Virus record (IMG/VR): IMGVR_UViG_3300020165_003481
Location: 1 to 46,851 of that record
Length of the DNA stretch: 46,851 nucleotides
DNA from: a virus
Strand: one strand, 5' to 3'
The position numbers were made by a program, and so were the translations under genes. Positions 16,623-25,120 of the stretch are shown piece after piece. Within the stretch, counting starts at the first letter, position 1. Every line of letters starts with the position of its first letter. The notes under the pieces are model-generated. The model was not told the DNA's origin. It searched no databases and was given only the letters and a program-made list of their open reading frames with translations.

Positions 16623-17993
16623 TTATACTCCTTGAAACTTGTTAAAGTAATCTAAGTCTTCGGGAGTTCCGATACCCCACATCCCATCAAAGTGGAATGT
16701 TTTAATCTTTTTACCGTCTTCCAACGCTTCATTAAAAACAGGACAGACGTAGAACTCATTGTTAAACCTGACATTGTTCTTAATCATTTGCTCTGCATAT
16801 TTTACATAATCAGAGCCGTGCTTCCAATAATAAATTCCAGCAGTAGCAACATCGCTGATGGGTTTCTTCTCTGCAACCTCGGATACAAACCCTTGTTCAT
16901 CGAGTTTGGCGAAACTCCACTTGGGGTGTGTTGCTGTAAACGTTAACATCCCTCCATCGACTTCGTCAGCTTCCATAGAGTACATAAACTCATTGCTATC
17001 CCAATCTAAGAACTGATCTGAATTTGCAAAGATGAGTGGCTCATCATTATTAATAAATTCTTTTGCTAATAAAGTTGTGCAGGCTGCACCTTCAGTCATG
17101 CCATCAACCTGCACTATCTCACATCCAGGTGAAATTAGACCGAGAAGATGTTTCAAATTATATTTTTCATAGTGCTCTTTCTGCACCACGAAGATGTGGC
17201 GAGCATCGATATTTAAATTCTCAACAACAAGTTGAATCATTGGCTTGCCTCTAACCTCAATAAGCGGTTTAGGGAAAGTATACCCTGCTTGTTGAAACCG
17301 AGAGCCGGCGCCGGCCATTGGTATTAGTACGTTCATTTTACCTCCTTGCCATTTAGGTCTTACATTTTGTTTTCGATTTACTTTGTCAATAGTTTCTTTA
17401 ATTTTCTCATAAGTTACATCGCTACTATTTTTTACAGCGCATAAGTGTGCACCACTATTAATTGCTGCTTTGCGACCGTGATGCGAATCTTCAATTACTA
17501 CCGTTTCGTGAGGGTCAACATTAGCCCTCAACATACATTTCATATATATTTCAGCACTAGGCTTTGGCTTTGTGACATCTTGGTTAGAATAAAGAAAGTC
17601 AATGTGTTCAAAGAATCCTCTTCTAATAAGTTGCAACTTAGCTGTATCTCTGATTGAATTAGTCGCACATGCTAGGGTGTAACCATCAAGCTTTAGTTTT
17701 TTAAGAACCTTAATGATTCTATGATCATATTCAAAATTGTCAATTATCTCAACTGTCTTTTGTTGTTTAGCTTTCCAGATGGTTGTATGAAACTCTTCTG
17801 GTAACCCTTTCTTGTCTGAGAGCATTTGCAATTTCTTTGTTGTTGAAAGTCCATCGTAAGTTGACAGATGCTCTGCTCTGTTTACAACATAACGTTCGTC
17901 AATGTCTCGTAATGCTAAATTGAGAGCTTCATAGTGAAGTTCTCGGGCATCTACAAGGACGCCATCTAAATCAAATACTACTAATTTAACCAT
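16623..17993 (-). CDS. HAD phosphatase fused to sugar-1-phosphate nucleotidyltransferase
   Basis: Residues 1-~205 are a HAD domain of the beta-phosphoglucomutase type (LVVFDLDGVLVDARELHYEA, TNSIRDTAK, KPKPSAEIY, VIEDSHHGRKAA). The remaining ~235 residues are a nucleotidyltransferase of the glucose-1-phosphate type (NVLIPMAGAGSRF, FPKPLIEVRGKPMI, FANSDQFLDWD). The frame is continuous across both. At the junction, AAGGAGG followed by TAAA precedes an in-frame ATG (17336), so the second domain may also be made alone. Together with the SIS-HAD gene this resembles the logic of GDP-heptose synthesis, lacking a visible kinase. The start at 17993 overlaps the previous stop; a GTG 18 bases further up is less likely. 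Confidence 0.84.
   Translation of the reverse strand: MVKLVVFDLDGVLVDARELHYEALNLALRDIDERYVVNRAEHLSTYDGLSTTKKLQMLSDKKGLPEEFHTTIWKAKQQKTVEIIDNFEYDHRIIKVLKKLKLDGYTLACATNSIRDTAKLQLIRRGFFEHIDFLYSNQDVTKPKPSAEIYMKCMLRANVDPHETVVIEDSHHGRKAAINSGAHLCAVKNSSDVTYEKIKETIDKVNRKQNVRPKWQGGKMNVLIPMAGAGSRFQQAGYTFPKPLIEVRGKPMIQLVVENLNIDARHIFVVQKEHYEKYNLKHLLGLISPGCEIVQVDGMTEGAACTTLLAKEFINNDEPLIFANSDQFLDWDSNEFMYSMEADEVDGGMLTFTATHPKWSFAKLDEQGFVSEVAEKKPISDVATAGIYYWKHGSDYVKYAEQMIKNNVRFNNEFYVCPVFNEALEDGKKIKTFHFDGMWGIGTPEDLDYFNKFQGV
17334..17347 (-). promoter_or_regulatory. Strong internal Shine-Dalgarno and in-frame ATG inside HAD-nucleotidyltransferase gene
   Basis: The minus strand reads AAGGAGGTAAAATGAAC. This is an ideal Shine-Dalgarno with a four-base gap to an ATG at 17336, in frame with the long protein and exactly at the boundary between the HAD and nucleotidyltransferase domains. 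It suggests the nucleotidyltransferase is also translated independently, or that two genes were joined by loss of a stop codon. Confidence 0.65.
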
Positions 17994-18915
17994 TTCTAAA
18001 TTTCTCTCCACTTTTAAAAGGATGTTTGTCTATATCGTAACACTTATCCGCGTCAAGCCACATATCACCCTCTCTCCAGCCTACATAATTCTTACCAGAC
18101 AATTCAATGTCTTTTTCAAAATAGTAATACTGTACAAAACTAGGAACCTTGGGTGGGCTTGGTGGGTTTTCTACAAAGTCTTTGCTCCATCGAGTTAACC
18201 AACCGTAGTAGCTTGGCTGTTGTTTCCAAGTATCTTTCCATTTCCAATAAAAGATCTGCGAAGTATGGTACCAACCTTCTTTTGAGTCGTTATTTGACTT
18301 AGCAGTGCGCCAATCCGACTCGCCGCCTCTGTAGTCCGATGTGTCTAACTCAAGCGCGTCGTGTGCATTCAGCAGGCGCCCGTGAATCTTGTCATTGATA
18401 AGTGAATGTTCTTTGTTATAAATTAACGCTCTGATATAGTAATCCGCTTCTTTGTTAGCTGGTGTAAGGAATCTTTCATCCCACATGCCAATCTTTTTTA
18501 CTGCGTCGGCGGTATAGCTGACAATATTATCACCAAGTTGGCCAGTAATAAAATTATATTTTTGATGCATCTTGAGCAAATTAGTGGCCCAGTTTGGATT
18601 AAGAACAATATCATTTTGCATTGTAACAACAATCTTGGCATCTGGGTCTTTCAGATCTTTAAATCCGTGTAACAGTGCTTCATTCCAATTGCGTGCTAAG
18701 TTGCCGGTATCCCAATCGGGTCGAGTACTGTTGTGAATTACGTTTACTTTGTCAACAAACTCAGCGTTTAATTCAAACTCAGAGTGATTGTTTATTATAT
18801 TGACCTCGGTATTTGGTATTGAACTAAAGTCAGTCTTGTTAAAAAGTCTATCAAGAGTTTCGTTCAATACTCCAGTTCTTCTATATGTCACGATAAATAT
18901 TTTTAAATTTTTCAT
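17986..18915 (-). CDS. Glycosyltransferase, GT-A type (family 2-like)
   Basis: The N-terminus IFIVTYRRTGVLNETLDRLF is the nucleotide-binding opening of GT2-like transferases. VVTMQNDIVLNPNW supplies a DxD-type acidic pair region (QNDI). A later GMWDERFLTPANKEADYYIRAL carries the ED-like acidic site typical before the catalytic base. Length 309 fits. It is preceded by the CMP-sialate-synthetase-like gene with a 4-base ATGA overlap. Donor and acceptor are unknown. Confidence 0.78.
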   Translation of the reverse strand: MKNLKIFIVTYRRTGVLNETLDRLFNKTDFSSIPNTEVNIINNHSEFELNAEFVDKVNVIHNSTRPDWDTGNLARNWNEALLHGFKDLKDPDAKIVVTMQNDIVLNPNWATNLLKMHQKYNFITGQLGDNIVSYTADAVKKIGMWDERFLTPANKEADYYIRALIYNKEHSLINDKIHGRLLNAHDALELDTSDYRGGESDWRTAKSNNDSKEGWYHTSQIFYWKWKDTWKQQPSYYGWLTRWSKDFVENPPSPPKVPSFVQYYYFEKDIELSGKNYVGWREGDMWLDADKCYDIDKHPFKSGEKFRNG

Positions 18916-19580
18916 TTTTTTCTCATTTTTTCGTATAAAATTTCTGCCAACATAAACTCAAACTCAGTATCAACGTCGACCGCTTCCACTTCATCTAGCA
19001 TATAAGGATAAAACTTATCGCCTAGAATGTTTTTGTTCTTAATCATAATCTCACGAGGTAGAATATTTGCTGCAAAGTTTAGGGCATATATATCTGGTAG
19101 ATCCTGTGACCTTGGGTGATTCTTAGGATCGTAGTTTATCGCTCTCCCATCTAACCACATATACTCTTTGATAATATTTGTGGTAACAACACAGTCGTAG
19201 TCTGCTTCACGTTTGTAAATATCGATACATTCTTGTACAGTTTCATCAGTCACCAATGGGCTCGTCACTGGAGTCCAGAGAATATCTTTACATTCCAGGC
19301 TAGTGGCAAGATGCACGTATACATCCCCCATAGGTACCGTATCACTAGCGTAGAAAGGATCTCTCTTCATGGGATAAGCGCCCAAGTCCTCTGCAATCTG
19401 AAGCATTTCATCATCATCAGAAGTTACTACGACTTTATTAACATCGCGCAGTCTTAGCGCTTGCTCGACTTTGAGGGTTAACATATTAGAACCCCCAAAA
19501 GGTCGGATATTCTTGCGAGGAACACGCTTAGAACCGCCTCTAACAGCAATTAAAACATTAATATCAATGTCTCTATGCAT
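18912..19580 (-). CDS. CMP-sialic-acid synthetase-like cytidylyltransferase (NeuA family)
   Basis: The protein has the family signature VRGGSKRVPRKNIRPFGG near the N-terminus, then VVTSDDDEMLQIAEDLGAYPMKRD and a DTVPMGDV helix, WTPVTSPLV and the C-terminal EAVDVDTEFEFMLAE. These match acylneuraminate cytidylyltransferases, which activate sialic, legionaminic, pseudaminic or KDO-type ketosugars with CTP. Length 222 is normal. Its neighbours include a protein with GT29 sialyltransferase motifs, so the product could be used within the same block. The exact ketosugar cannot be told, and no NeuB-type synthase is seen in this window. Confidence 0.86.
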   Translation of the reverse strand: MHRDIDINVLIAVRGGSKRVPRKNIRPFGGSNMLTLKVEQALRLRDVNKVVVTSDDDEMLQIAEDLGAYPMKRDPFYASDTVPMGDVYVHLATSLECKDILWTPVTSPLVTDETVQECIDIYKREADYDCVVTTNIIKEYMWLDGRAINYDPKNHPRSQDLPDIYALNFAANILPREIMIKNKNILGDKFYPYMLDEVEAVDVDTEFEFMLAEILYEKMRKK

Positions 19581-20293
19581 TAAAACTGTCCTCCATTAAC
19601 GTCAATAGCTGCGCCAGTTATATAAGACGCTGCGTTTGAGCATAGGAACAAGATCGGCATTGCCTGTTCTGTGGTAGTGGCAATCCTCCTAATTGGAATT
19701 TTTGCCTCTAATTCTGCAATTGCTTCTTCAGACATTGATTCCTGCAGCATTTCCGTCATAGTTTGACTCGGACACACGCAATTGACCAGTATATTATGTT
19801 TTGATACTTCATTTGCAAGCTGCTTTGTTAAACCAATGATTCCATATTTGCTGGAGGTATAATGTACTCCACTAACGATACTTTTATTTCTTCCAGCAAT
19901 AGATGATACATTAACTATTCTACCATAATTTTGTCTTTTCATTAAGCTAACTGCTTCTTTACAGATTACAAAAAATGATTTTAAGTTGATATTCATTACT
20001 CGATCCCATTCATCAGTATCGATACAATCTATCGGCTCGCAAAGATTGGTGCCAGCAACATTAATTACGAAATCAATTTCATCAAGTTTAGAGAAAATGT
20101 ATTGTATATTTTCTATATTAGTTAAATCACACCTAAGATCCTTCACTAGGTGCAAATTAGCAGAAGTTCTCGACGCATTATATACAACGCAACCAGCGGC
20201 AGCAAGTTGCCGGCAAACTTCTTTACCGATCCCCCTACTACCGCCAAAAACTATTGCCGTCTTGCCTAAAAAATTGAAATTTATATCATTCAT
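19580..20293 (-). CDS. Short-chain dehydrogenase/reductase
   Basis: This is a classical SDR: KTAIVFGGSRGIGKEV (cofactor loop), NVAGTN (strand four), the catalytic serine in IVNVSSIAG and YTSSKYG (YxxxK), then VNCVCPSQTMTEM. The arginine of the cofactor loop and the Ala-Ser-Arg after strand two suggest NADP. About 238 residues is normal. The start at 20293 overlaps the cupin stop. In a glycan cluster it would oxidise or reduce a sugar carbon; the substrate is unknown. Confidence 0.87.
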   Translation of the reverse strand: MNDINFNFLGKTAIVFGGSRGIGKEVCRQLAAAGCVVYNASRTSANLHLVKDLRCDLTNIENIQYIFSKLDEIDFVINVAGTNLCEPIDCIDTDEWDRVMNINLKSFFVICKEAVSLMKRQNYGRIVNVSSIAGRNKSIVSGVHYTSSKYGIIGLTKQLANEVSKHNILVNCVCPSQTMTEMLQESMSEEAIAELEAKIPIRRIATTTEQAMPILFLCSNAASYITGAAIDVNGGQF

Positions 20294-20717
20294 CTTCGTA
20301 TACATGATTTACATCTGGTCTTGTTATAGCGTATCTAACACCGGGACCGTCACCTACACATTTGATGTGATGCCATGTATTTTTGGGAACAACAATAATA
20401 TCGTTCTTTTTAACTCGTTGGGTTCCTATACCCTCGATCCACCATTCCCACTCACCATCCAAGATTACCCAGTTTTCGTCTGCATCTGGATGAAAGTGTT
20501 TACGGTTTCCTTCGCCGGGTTGTTGTTGGATGACAACACCACCAAACAATTCGTTGTATGCGATACGAACTGCCCAAGAACCCATTCCTAGATCCTCACG
20601 AAGGTCTTTTAAATTAACTGTTGAACAGTTTTCATATTTTACTAGCTCTGAATGTCCTACACCATCGTTTTTAAGGACATTAACAAGATCGCTATCTGAA
20701 TTAGTCTTTATTCCCAT
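20286..20717 (-). CDS. Cupin-fold protein, 143 aa
   Basis: The cupin motifs are visible: motif 1 in GEGNRKHFHPDADENWVILDGE (two His and a Glu as metal ligands) and motif 2 in DIIVVPKNTWHHIK. The N-terminal half is an extra helical and strand region. Small cupins in sugar clusters can be isomerases or epimerases or can simply bind sugar. It overlaps the adjacent genes by 1-8 bases. The activity cannot be assigned. Confidence 0.8.
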   Translation of the reverse strand: MGIKTNSDSDLVNVLKNDGVGHSELVKYENCSTVNLKDLREDLGMGSWAVRIAYNELFGGVVIQQQPGEGNRKHFHPDADENWVILDGEWEWWIEGIGTQRVKKNDIIVVPKNTWHHIKCVGDGPGVRYAITRPDVNHVYEDE

Positions 20718-22612
20718 TACCTTGTCTCGTTTTTAAATTTTGGTAACAAAATGAAATTTTTGATACGCATTGATACACTAGTAGAATTTAACATGTTAAG
20801 TACCGGTTTGTCAAGTTTAAATCTCTTATCTTTTAATAAAACATTTTTACAATGCATCATTTGTGATAATTGGTCGTGTAAAACTTTGTCTGGGCCATTT
20901 GGTGTTCCCGAAGATCCATATGTATCTGTATATTGTTTGGTATACTTGCCTTCATCTGTCTGCGGTGTGCCCGTGTTGTAAAAATCTAACCCAAATACAG
21001 CTAATTCTTTAATTGGGTATCTTAACAGCATATTTAGCGCGCCATATCCAGAATTAAAGTTAGCTGAGTAAACAGTGTAAACGCCTTTGTCAAACTTTTC
21101 AATATGTTGTTTCGCATAAATTTCCCAATATAGAGCCCACCTGTCCCAAGAGGTATCCTCATTTCTAAGATGCACAAGCGGTACACCTAATTCTGCAAAC
21201 TGGGGTTCGTATATTTCATCAACAAACGCCCACGTTCCATCTGATTTCATTTGACTTGCTGTGTCATTACATATAACAAATTTAGGCTTATCTTCTACCG
21301 GGAGAGTTTTTAAATGCTCAATCACTGGCGGGCCATAATTAGAGTTTAAACAGCTTTGTATAATATCTGTTCTCGTGCCGTAATCTTGTTCGTTTGGTAT
21401 ACCATGTTGTATCCGGACCACAACATCATATGAATCTATGAGTTCTCCCTGATTTGAGCCTTTCATATATGGCGCTGGGCCAACAAATGCTACTCTTTTG
21501 TCTTTCAAATATGATGATAGTTCTGTATTGACATTGGAAGATTTAATAAAAAGTGACTTTGGGTTTAATCTCTGGAATTGATCAACACACTCTGAAGTAG
21601 TAATCTTTCTGCAATTCTGTGTTGCTTTGTTTACACGACCAGCAATATTGATCCAAGGATTAGTAGTGGTCATTAATTCTGAATATTCAATTTTGGACAG
21701 TATGTTCTCTATAGTCTCCTGGTCTTCACAGTTTATATCAAGCAATTGTTTTCTTACACTGACATTTAAATTGTCAAACCACTCATGTTCTAAATCAAAA
21801 AACAGTTCAACTGTCTCACGATTAAAAAAATTAGTTATATGATGATCTTTGACTGGGATTATTCCGTTATCAAGCACTATCTTCTGAAATACATTCTTCA
21901 CTAACATAGAGTTGTATTTTTGAGACTCGTTGGCAGCATATCTGTCAATCGTAGCTATTTTTTTAAATGCCGGCCTGATCCATTTCCACATCTCGTTCAT
22001 CCTATAGTCATTCCAGGCGCCGTCTAAGTTATGTGGGGCTTCCATATCAGTGTTCCCGTTGTCGTAGACCATTTTGTGGCTACACACAACATGTCTTAGG
22101 AATGGTATTTCTAATATATTAAAAAGATGACAAGCTTCAACACCACCACCAAAATTAGTAATCATTGGAAAAAACCACTTCATTAGTGAATGGTGAACAA
22201 CCTTCATTCCACAGTGAGTAAAAGGCAATACAGAGGCATCTTTGCTGTCTCGGTAATCAGTGTTGGCAGCATAAGGGGTAACCATACCGTTGCCGGGATA
22301 GTACGTTAATACAGCAGGCTTAAATTCATTTAAATCCTCAAGAATTTGTTCTTTCACTCCTAGATTTTTCAATGGTCTGAAATTGTAATCATAATCCACA
22401 AACGCATAATACTCGTATTGTTGTGGCACCGTCGAGGCTAAAACATTTCTGGTATCGGTCCACGTGGTATTTGGACAATATTTAAGAGCGTCTTTGTTTG
22501 GTCCATCGTGGGTAACAAAATAGAAATCACATTCATCTTGTTTAGAGAACAATTCAACGTGTTCAGGGTTAGGCGTTAGCGGCGTAACTTGCAATACGCA
22601 AAACTTTTTCAC
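20717..22612 (-). CDS. Two-domain glycosyltransferase with GT29 sialyltransferase-like C-terminus
   Basis: The C-terminal ~250 residues carry both large sialylmotifs of family GT29. Motif L reads RVAFVGPAPYMKGSNQGELI, then DSYDVVVRIQHGIP and YGTRTDI. Motif S reads FNSGYGALNMLLRYPIKELA with VFGLDFYNTG. In GT29 these bind CMP-sialate. The N-terminal ~300 residues are a separate transferase-like domain (YYAFVDYDYNF with a DYD acidic pair). GT29 is best known from animals; bacterial and viral members exist but are few. With the CMP-sialate-synthetase-like gene nearby, transfer of a sialate-like sugar is plausible. I chose the GTG at 22612, which overlaps the gmd stop as GTGA; an alternative GTG lies 15 bases upstream. 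Confidence 0.74.
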   Translation of the reverse strand: MKKFCVLQVTPLTPNPEHVELFSKQDECDFYFVTHDGPNKDALKYCPNTTWTDTRNVLASTVPQQYEYYAFVDYDYNFRPLKNLGVKEQILEDLNEFKPAVLTYYPGNGMVTPYAANTDYRDSKDASVLPFTHCGMKVVHHSLMKWFFPMITNFGGGVEACHLFNILEIPFLRHVVCSHKMVYDNGNTDMEAPHNLDGAWNDYRMNEMWKWIRPAFKKIATIDRYAANESQKYNSMLVKNVFQKIVLDNGIIPVKDHHITNFFNRETVELFFDLEHEWFDNLNVSVRKQLLDINCEDQETIENILSKIEYSELMTTTNPWINIAGRVNKATQNCRKITTSECVDQFQRLNPKSLFIKSSNVNTELSSYLKDKRVAFVGPAPYMKGSNQGELIDSYDVVVRIQHGIPNEQDYGTRTDIIQSCLNSNYGPPVIEHLKTLPVEDKPKFVICNDTASQMKSDGTWAFVDEIYEPQFAELGVPLVHLRNEDTSWDRWALYWEIYAKQHIEKFDKGVYTVYSANFNSGYGALNMLLRYPIKELAVFGLDFYNTGTPQTDEGKYTKQYTDTYGSSGTPNGPDKVLHDQLSQMMHCKNVLLKDKRFKLDKPVLNMLNSTSVSMRIKNFILLPKFKNETR

Positions 22613-23580
22613 AGTTCGCGCTCCCACCTTTCAATCATTTCATCGAGCATGGAACTGAACGTATACTCTGGCTGCCAGCCAAGGATTTCACGGGACTTTG
22701 AAGAATCTCCTTTAAGATACTTAAGTTCCTCTGGGCGCATATACTTTGGATTTTGTACAATGTAATCTTCGTAATTCATATCAAGCTTAGAAAACACTTG
22801 TTCACACAGATCTCTAACTGAATGCGTCTCACCTGTAGCAACAATAAACTCGTCGGCAACATCATGATTTACAATTAAGTGCATGGCACGAACATAATCT
22901 TTAGAATGACCCCAATCACGGTAAGAATCCATATTCCCTAATTCAAGCTTATCTTGCAAGCCTTTTTTAATTGATACTGCTCCTTTCACAACCTTGTTGG
23001 TAACAAAGTTCGATCCGCGGCGGGGAGACTCGTGATTGAATAGAATACCGTTGCAAGCATGTAGCTTGTAGGCGTGCCTGTAATGTCGCACAAGGTTGTA
23101 TCCCATAACTTTAGCACATCCATAAGGACTAACCGGGTTCATAGGCGTTGTAAGCCTCTGGACACCATCATCATCCACTGAGTTACCAAACATTTCAGAA
23201 GAACTAGCTTGATAGAATTTAGCATTTGGAACAAGCGTACGGTATACCTCTAGCATACTCAAAACACCCAGGGCGTTTGTTTGAATTGTGAAGGATGGCA
23301 TATCATAGCTAACTCGAACGTGACTCATAGCGCCTAAATTATAAATTTCATCTGGCTGCACATCTTGTGTAATTCTAACCAAAGATGGATAATCGAGTAG
23401 ATCACCATAGTGTGTGTGCACATGTTCGTTTAGTCCAAGCTTGGCTAGCCTGTGGTTTTGGTTTTCTGCAACCGAATGTCTTCTGACAATTCCGTGCACC
23501 TCATAGCCCAAAGATAGCAGGTATTCTGAAAGATAACTTCCATCTTGACCAGCAATTCCAGTTATAAGTGCTTTTTTCAT
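22609..23580 (-). CDS. gmd: GDP-mannose 4,6-dehydratase
   Basis: The motifs match Gmd closely: ALITGIAGQDGSYLSEYLL, VHGIVRRHS, HYGDLLD, EIYNLGAMSHVRVSYDMP, QASSSEMFG and PMNPVSPYGCAKV (catalytic YxxxK), FNHESPRRG, WGHSKDYVRAMH. It converts GDP-mannose to GDP-4-keto-6-deoxymannose, the entry step for fucose, perosamine, rhamnose and colitose. Length 323 is slightly shorter than usual (about 345-370). Many phage and bacterial glycan clusters carry it. It overlaps its neighbours on both sides by 4 bases. Confidence 0.94.
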   Translation of the reverse strand: MKKALITGIAGQDGSYLSEYLLSLGYEVHGIVRRHSVAENQNHRLAKLGLNEHVHTHYGDLLDYPSLVRITQDVQPDEIYNLGAMSHVRVSYDMPSFTIQTNALGVLSMLEVYRTLVPNAKFYQASSSEMFGNSVDDDGVQRLTTPMNPVSPYGCAKVMGYNLVRHYRHAYKLHACNGILFNHESPRRGSNFVTNKVVKGAVSIKKGLQDKLELGNMDSYRDWGHSKDYVRAMHLIVNHDVADEFIVATGETHSVRDLCEQVFSKLDMNYEDYIVQNPKYMRPEELKYLKGDSSKSREILGWQPEYTFSSMLDEMIERWEREL

Positions 23581-24167
23581 TTAAAAATCTCCATTATTGT
23601 TAAATCGGGCCAGTCTTCAATCGTCCACTTTTTTGGCTTGGTGGATATTGCGTCTGGTAATTTTTGTAGACCAAGTTGTGCAGTTTCAGGAGTCATATAA
23701 TAGTGGTATCCAATAGAAGAGATATCCTGCTCACGCCAAGGTATATCAGGTAGTCTACCATCATATGACATTTTTTTCAAGCGCAAAGCTGCTTCTTTAT
23801 CATTCGTTAATATCATTCCGCCGCGGCCCAGACTTAAGTGTTTTCTAAATTGAAAACTTAAGCACATAAATGTATTAGGAATGTATGAATTTTTTTCCCA
23901 TAATACAGCAGCGTCAATAATATTAGTATCTCCAATAAAATAATAGTCGTGCCAGACCTCGTCTCTCCATCGAAGGTCAATACCGAGTTTGCTAGCAAGA
24001 AAAGGTACTGAAATATATGTTCTATGTGGGACTGAAATCTTCTTTATTTCTTGATCTCGCAGACATAATTCAATTGCATGCGTGCAACAATCGACAGCAA
24101 CCGCGTACGGTGAGCCAAAAAACTTAGCTATTTCGTTTTCAAAATCGGTGATCACATCAAAGCTCAT
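23577..24167 (-). CDS. Half-length DegT/DnrJ/EryC1-type aminotransferase homologue
   Basis: The protein keeps the PLP-site features of the DegT family: the N-terminal AVDCCTHAIELCL, the strand IIDAAVLW with its aspartate, and FQFRKHLSLGRGGMILTND in which K is the expected PLP lysine. At 196 residues it is about half the usual 360-400 residues, and the large C-terminal lobe is missing. Neither end shows a frameshift; start and stop both fall in the normal ATGA overlaps. Either a reduced enzyme or a remnant that has lost activity is possible. Sugar aminotransferases of this type make amino-deoxysugars. Confidence 0.74.
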   Translation of the reverse strand: MSFDVITDFENEIAKFFGSPYAVAVDCCTHAIELCLRDQEIKKISVPHRTYISVPFLASKLGIDLRWRDEVWHDYYFIGDTNIIDAAVLWEKNSYIPNTFMCLSFQFRKHLSLGRGGMILTNDKEAALRLKKMSYDGRLPDIPWREQDISSIGYHYYMTPETAQLGLQKLPDAISTKPKKWTIEDWPDLTIMEIFK

Positions 24168-24708
24168 CTTTTAAACACTCCACATTAAGACTTACCAGGA
24201 CTCCATTTTCTTTATCCATATGAGGGATATACGCTTGTGAGTGGTCATCAAATTTAGCATGCTCAGTTTTTCTCCAATCATAATTTTGTATATTACAAAA
24301 ATTGAGACTGCTGAGCAGGTTAGCTAAACTCCTAAAATCATATGTGGTCTTATGATAAATAGTTTTGGTAGACATTGGCATTTTACCATATAATGGACCA
24401 AGAATGTTTTCTAGCTTTATTTTGTTATCCATATATAACTGTGTTAAAGCTGGGAAATTTGGTACAGCTAACCGCAATACTCCATATTGTTTTAAAACAC
24501 GTTTCCACTCTGTTAATAATGGAATAACCTCTTCTCGATCAAAATATTCAATTACGTGTGATGCATAAATAAGATCGACTGAATTGTCTTCAAACTGGCT
24601 CAGATCCGCTATATCACGATAGTCTAGATGCTCATAGTCGCCACCATCAATGTGAACCCAATCATCACCAAAGTTACGCCAGCCGCAGCCAATATTTATT
24701 TTAATCAT
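24157..24708 (-). CDS. SAM-dependent methyltransferase
   Basis: The start at 24708 is preceded by AAGGAG seven bases upstream and overlaps the stop of the upstream gene. Motif I is INIGCGWRNFGDDWVHID, followed by DLIYASHVIEYFDRE (a VIEY variant of the HxxEH signature), a WKRVLKQYGVLRLAVPN strand, and a C-terminal region. This is a class I methyltransferase of the Methyltransf_11 type. It probably modifies a sugar or lipid in the glycan pathway; the acceptor is unknown. Confidence 0.8.
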   Translation of the reverse strand: MIKINIGCGWRNFGDDWVHIDGGDYEHLDYRDIADLSQFEDNSVDLIYASHVIEYFDREEVIPLLTEWKRVLKQYGVLRLAVPNFPALTQLYMDNKIKLENILGPLYGKMPMSTKTIYHKTTYDFRSLANLLSSLNFCNIQNYDWRKTEHAKFDDHSQAYIPHMDKENGVLVSLNVECLKDEL

Positions 24709-25120
24709 CAATGAACTCCTTGTCACTGGCTTGACCATAATAAGGCCCAGTCTTATATTCTAAAACCAGAGTGTTATCCTCAAGAATCATATAATTGTGA
24801 CCGCCGAATAGTGTAATCGATAAATCACCAGTCTCCAGTATTCTTCTTTCTACAATAGTGTCATCGAGATCATAGAATATAGCTTCTACTCTGCCACTCA
24901 TCACAACCCAAGATTCTTGAGCTATGGCACTTTTGGGAACAGTTTTGTAGATATGCTTATGGGGCTTGAAAGTTTTGCCTTTATTAAAATTTAATATTGC
25001 AAGCTGCAAGTATTGTTCTTCTTCTACTATATCATTTCTAACATCGACCAAATCTGCTGGTCTACACACAATGTGTAGCAGCTTTTCTGGTTCAATTTTA
25101 GAATAAATTTTGTCAAACAT
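24701..25120 (-). CDS. Cupin-fold protein (WbuC-like), 139 aa
   Basis: The protein has a single cupin barrel: ILNFNKGKTFKPHKHIYKTV with the HKH pair and then VVMSGRVEAIFYD, followed by GDLSITLFGGHNYMIL. This resembles small cupins in O-antigen clusters (WbuC type), whose function is uncertain. It is the second cupin in the block, not closely similar to the first. It overlaps the GNGPSL gene by one base. Confidence 0.73.
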   Translation of the reverse strand: MFDKIYSKIEPEKLLHIVCRPADLVDVRNDIVEEEQYLQLAILNFNKGKTFKPHKHIYKTVPKSAIAQESWVVMSGRVEAIFYDLDDTIVERRILETGDLSITLFGGHNYMILEDNTLVLEYKTGPYYGQASDKEFIDD

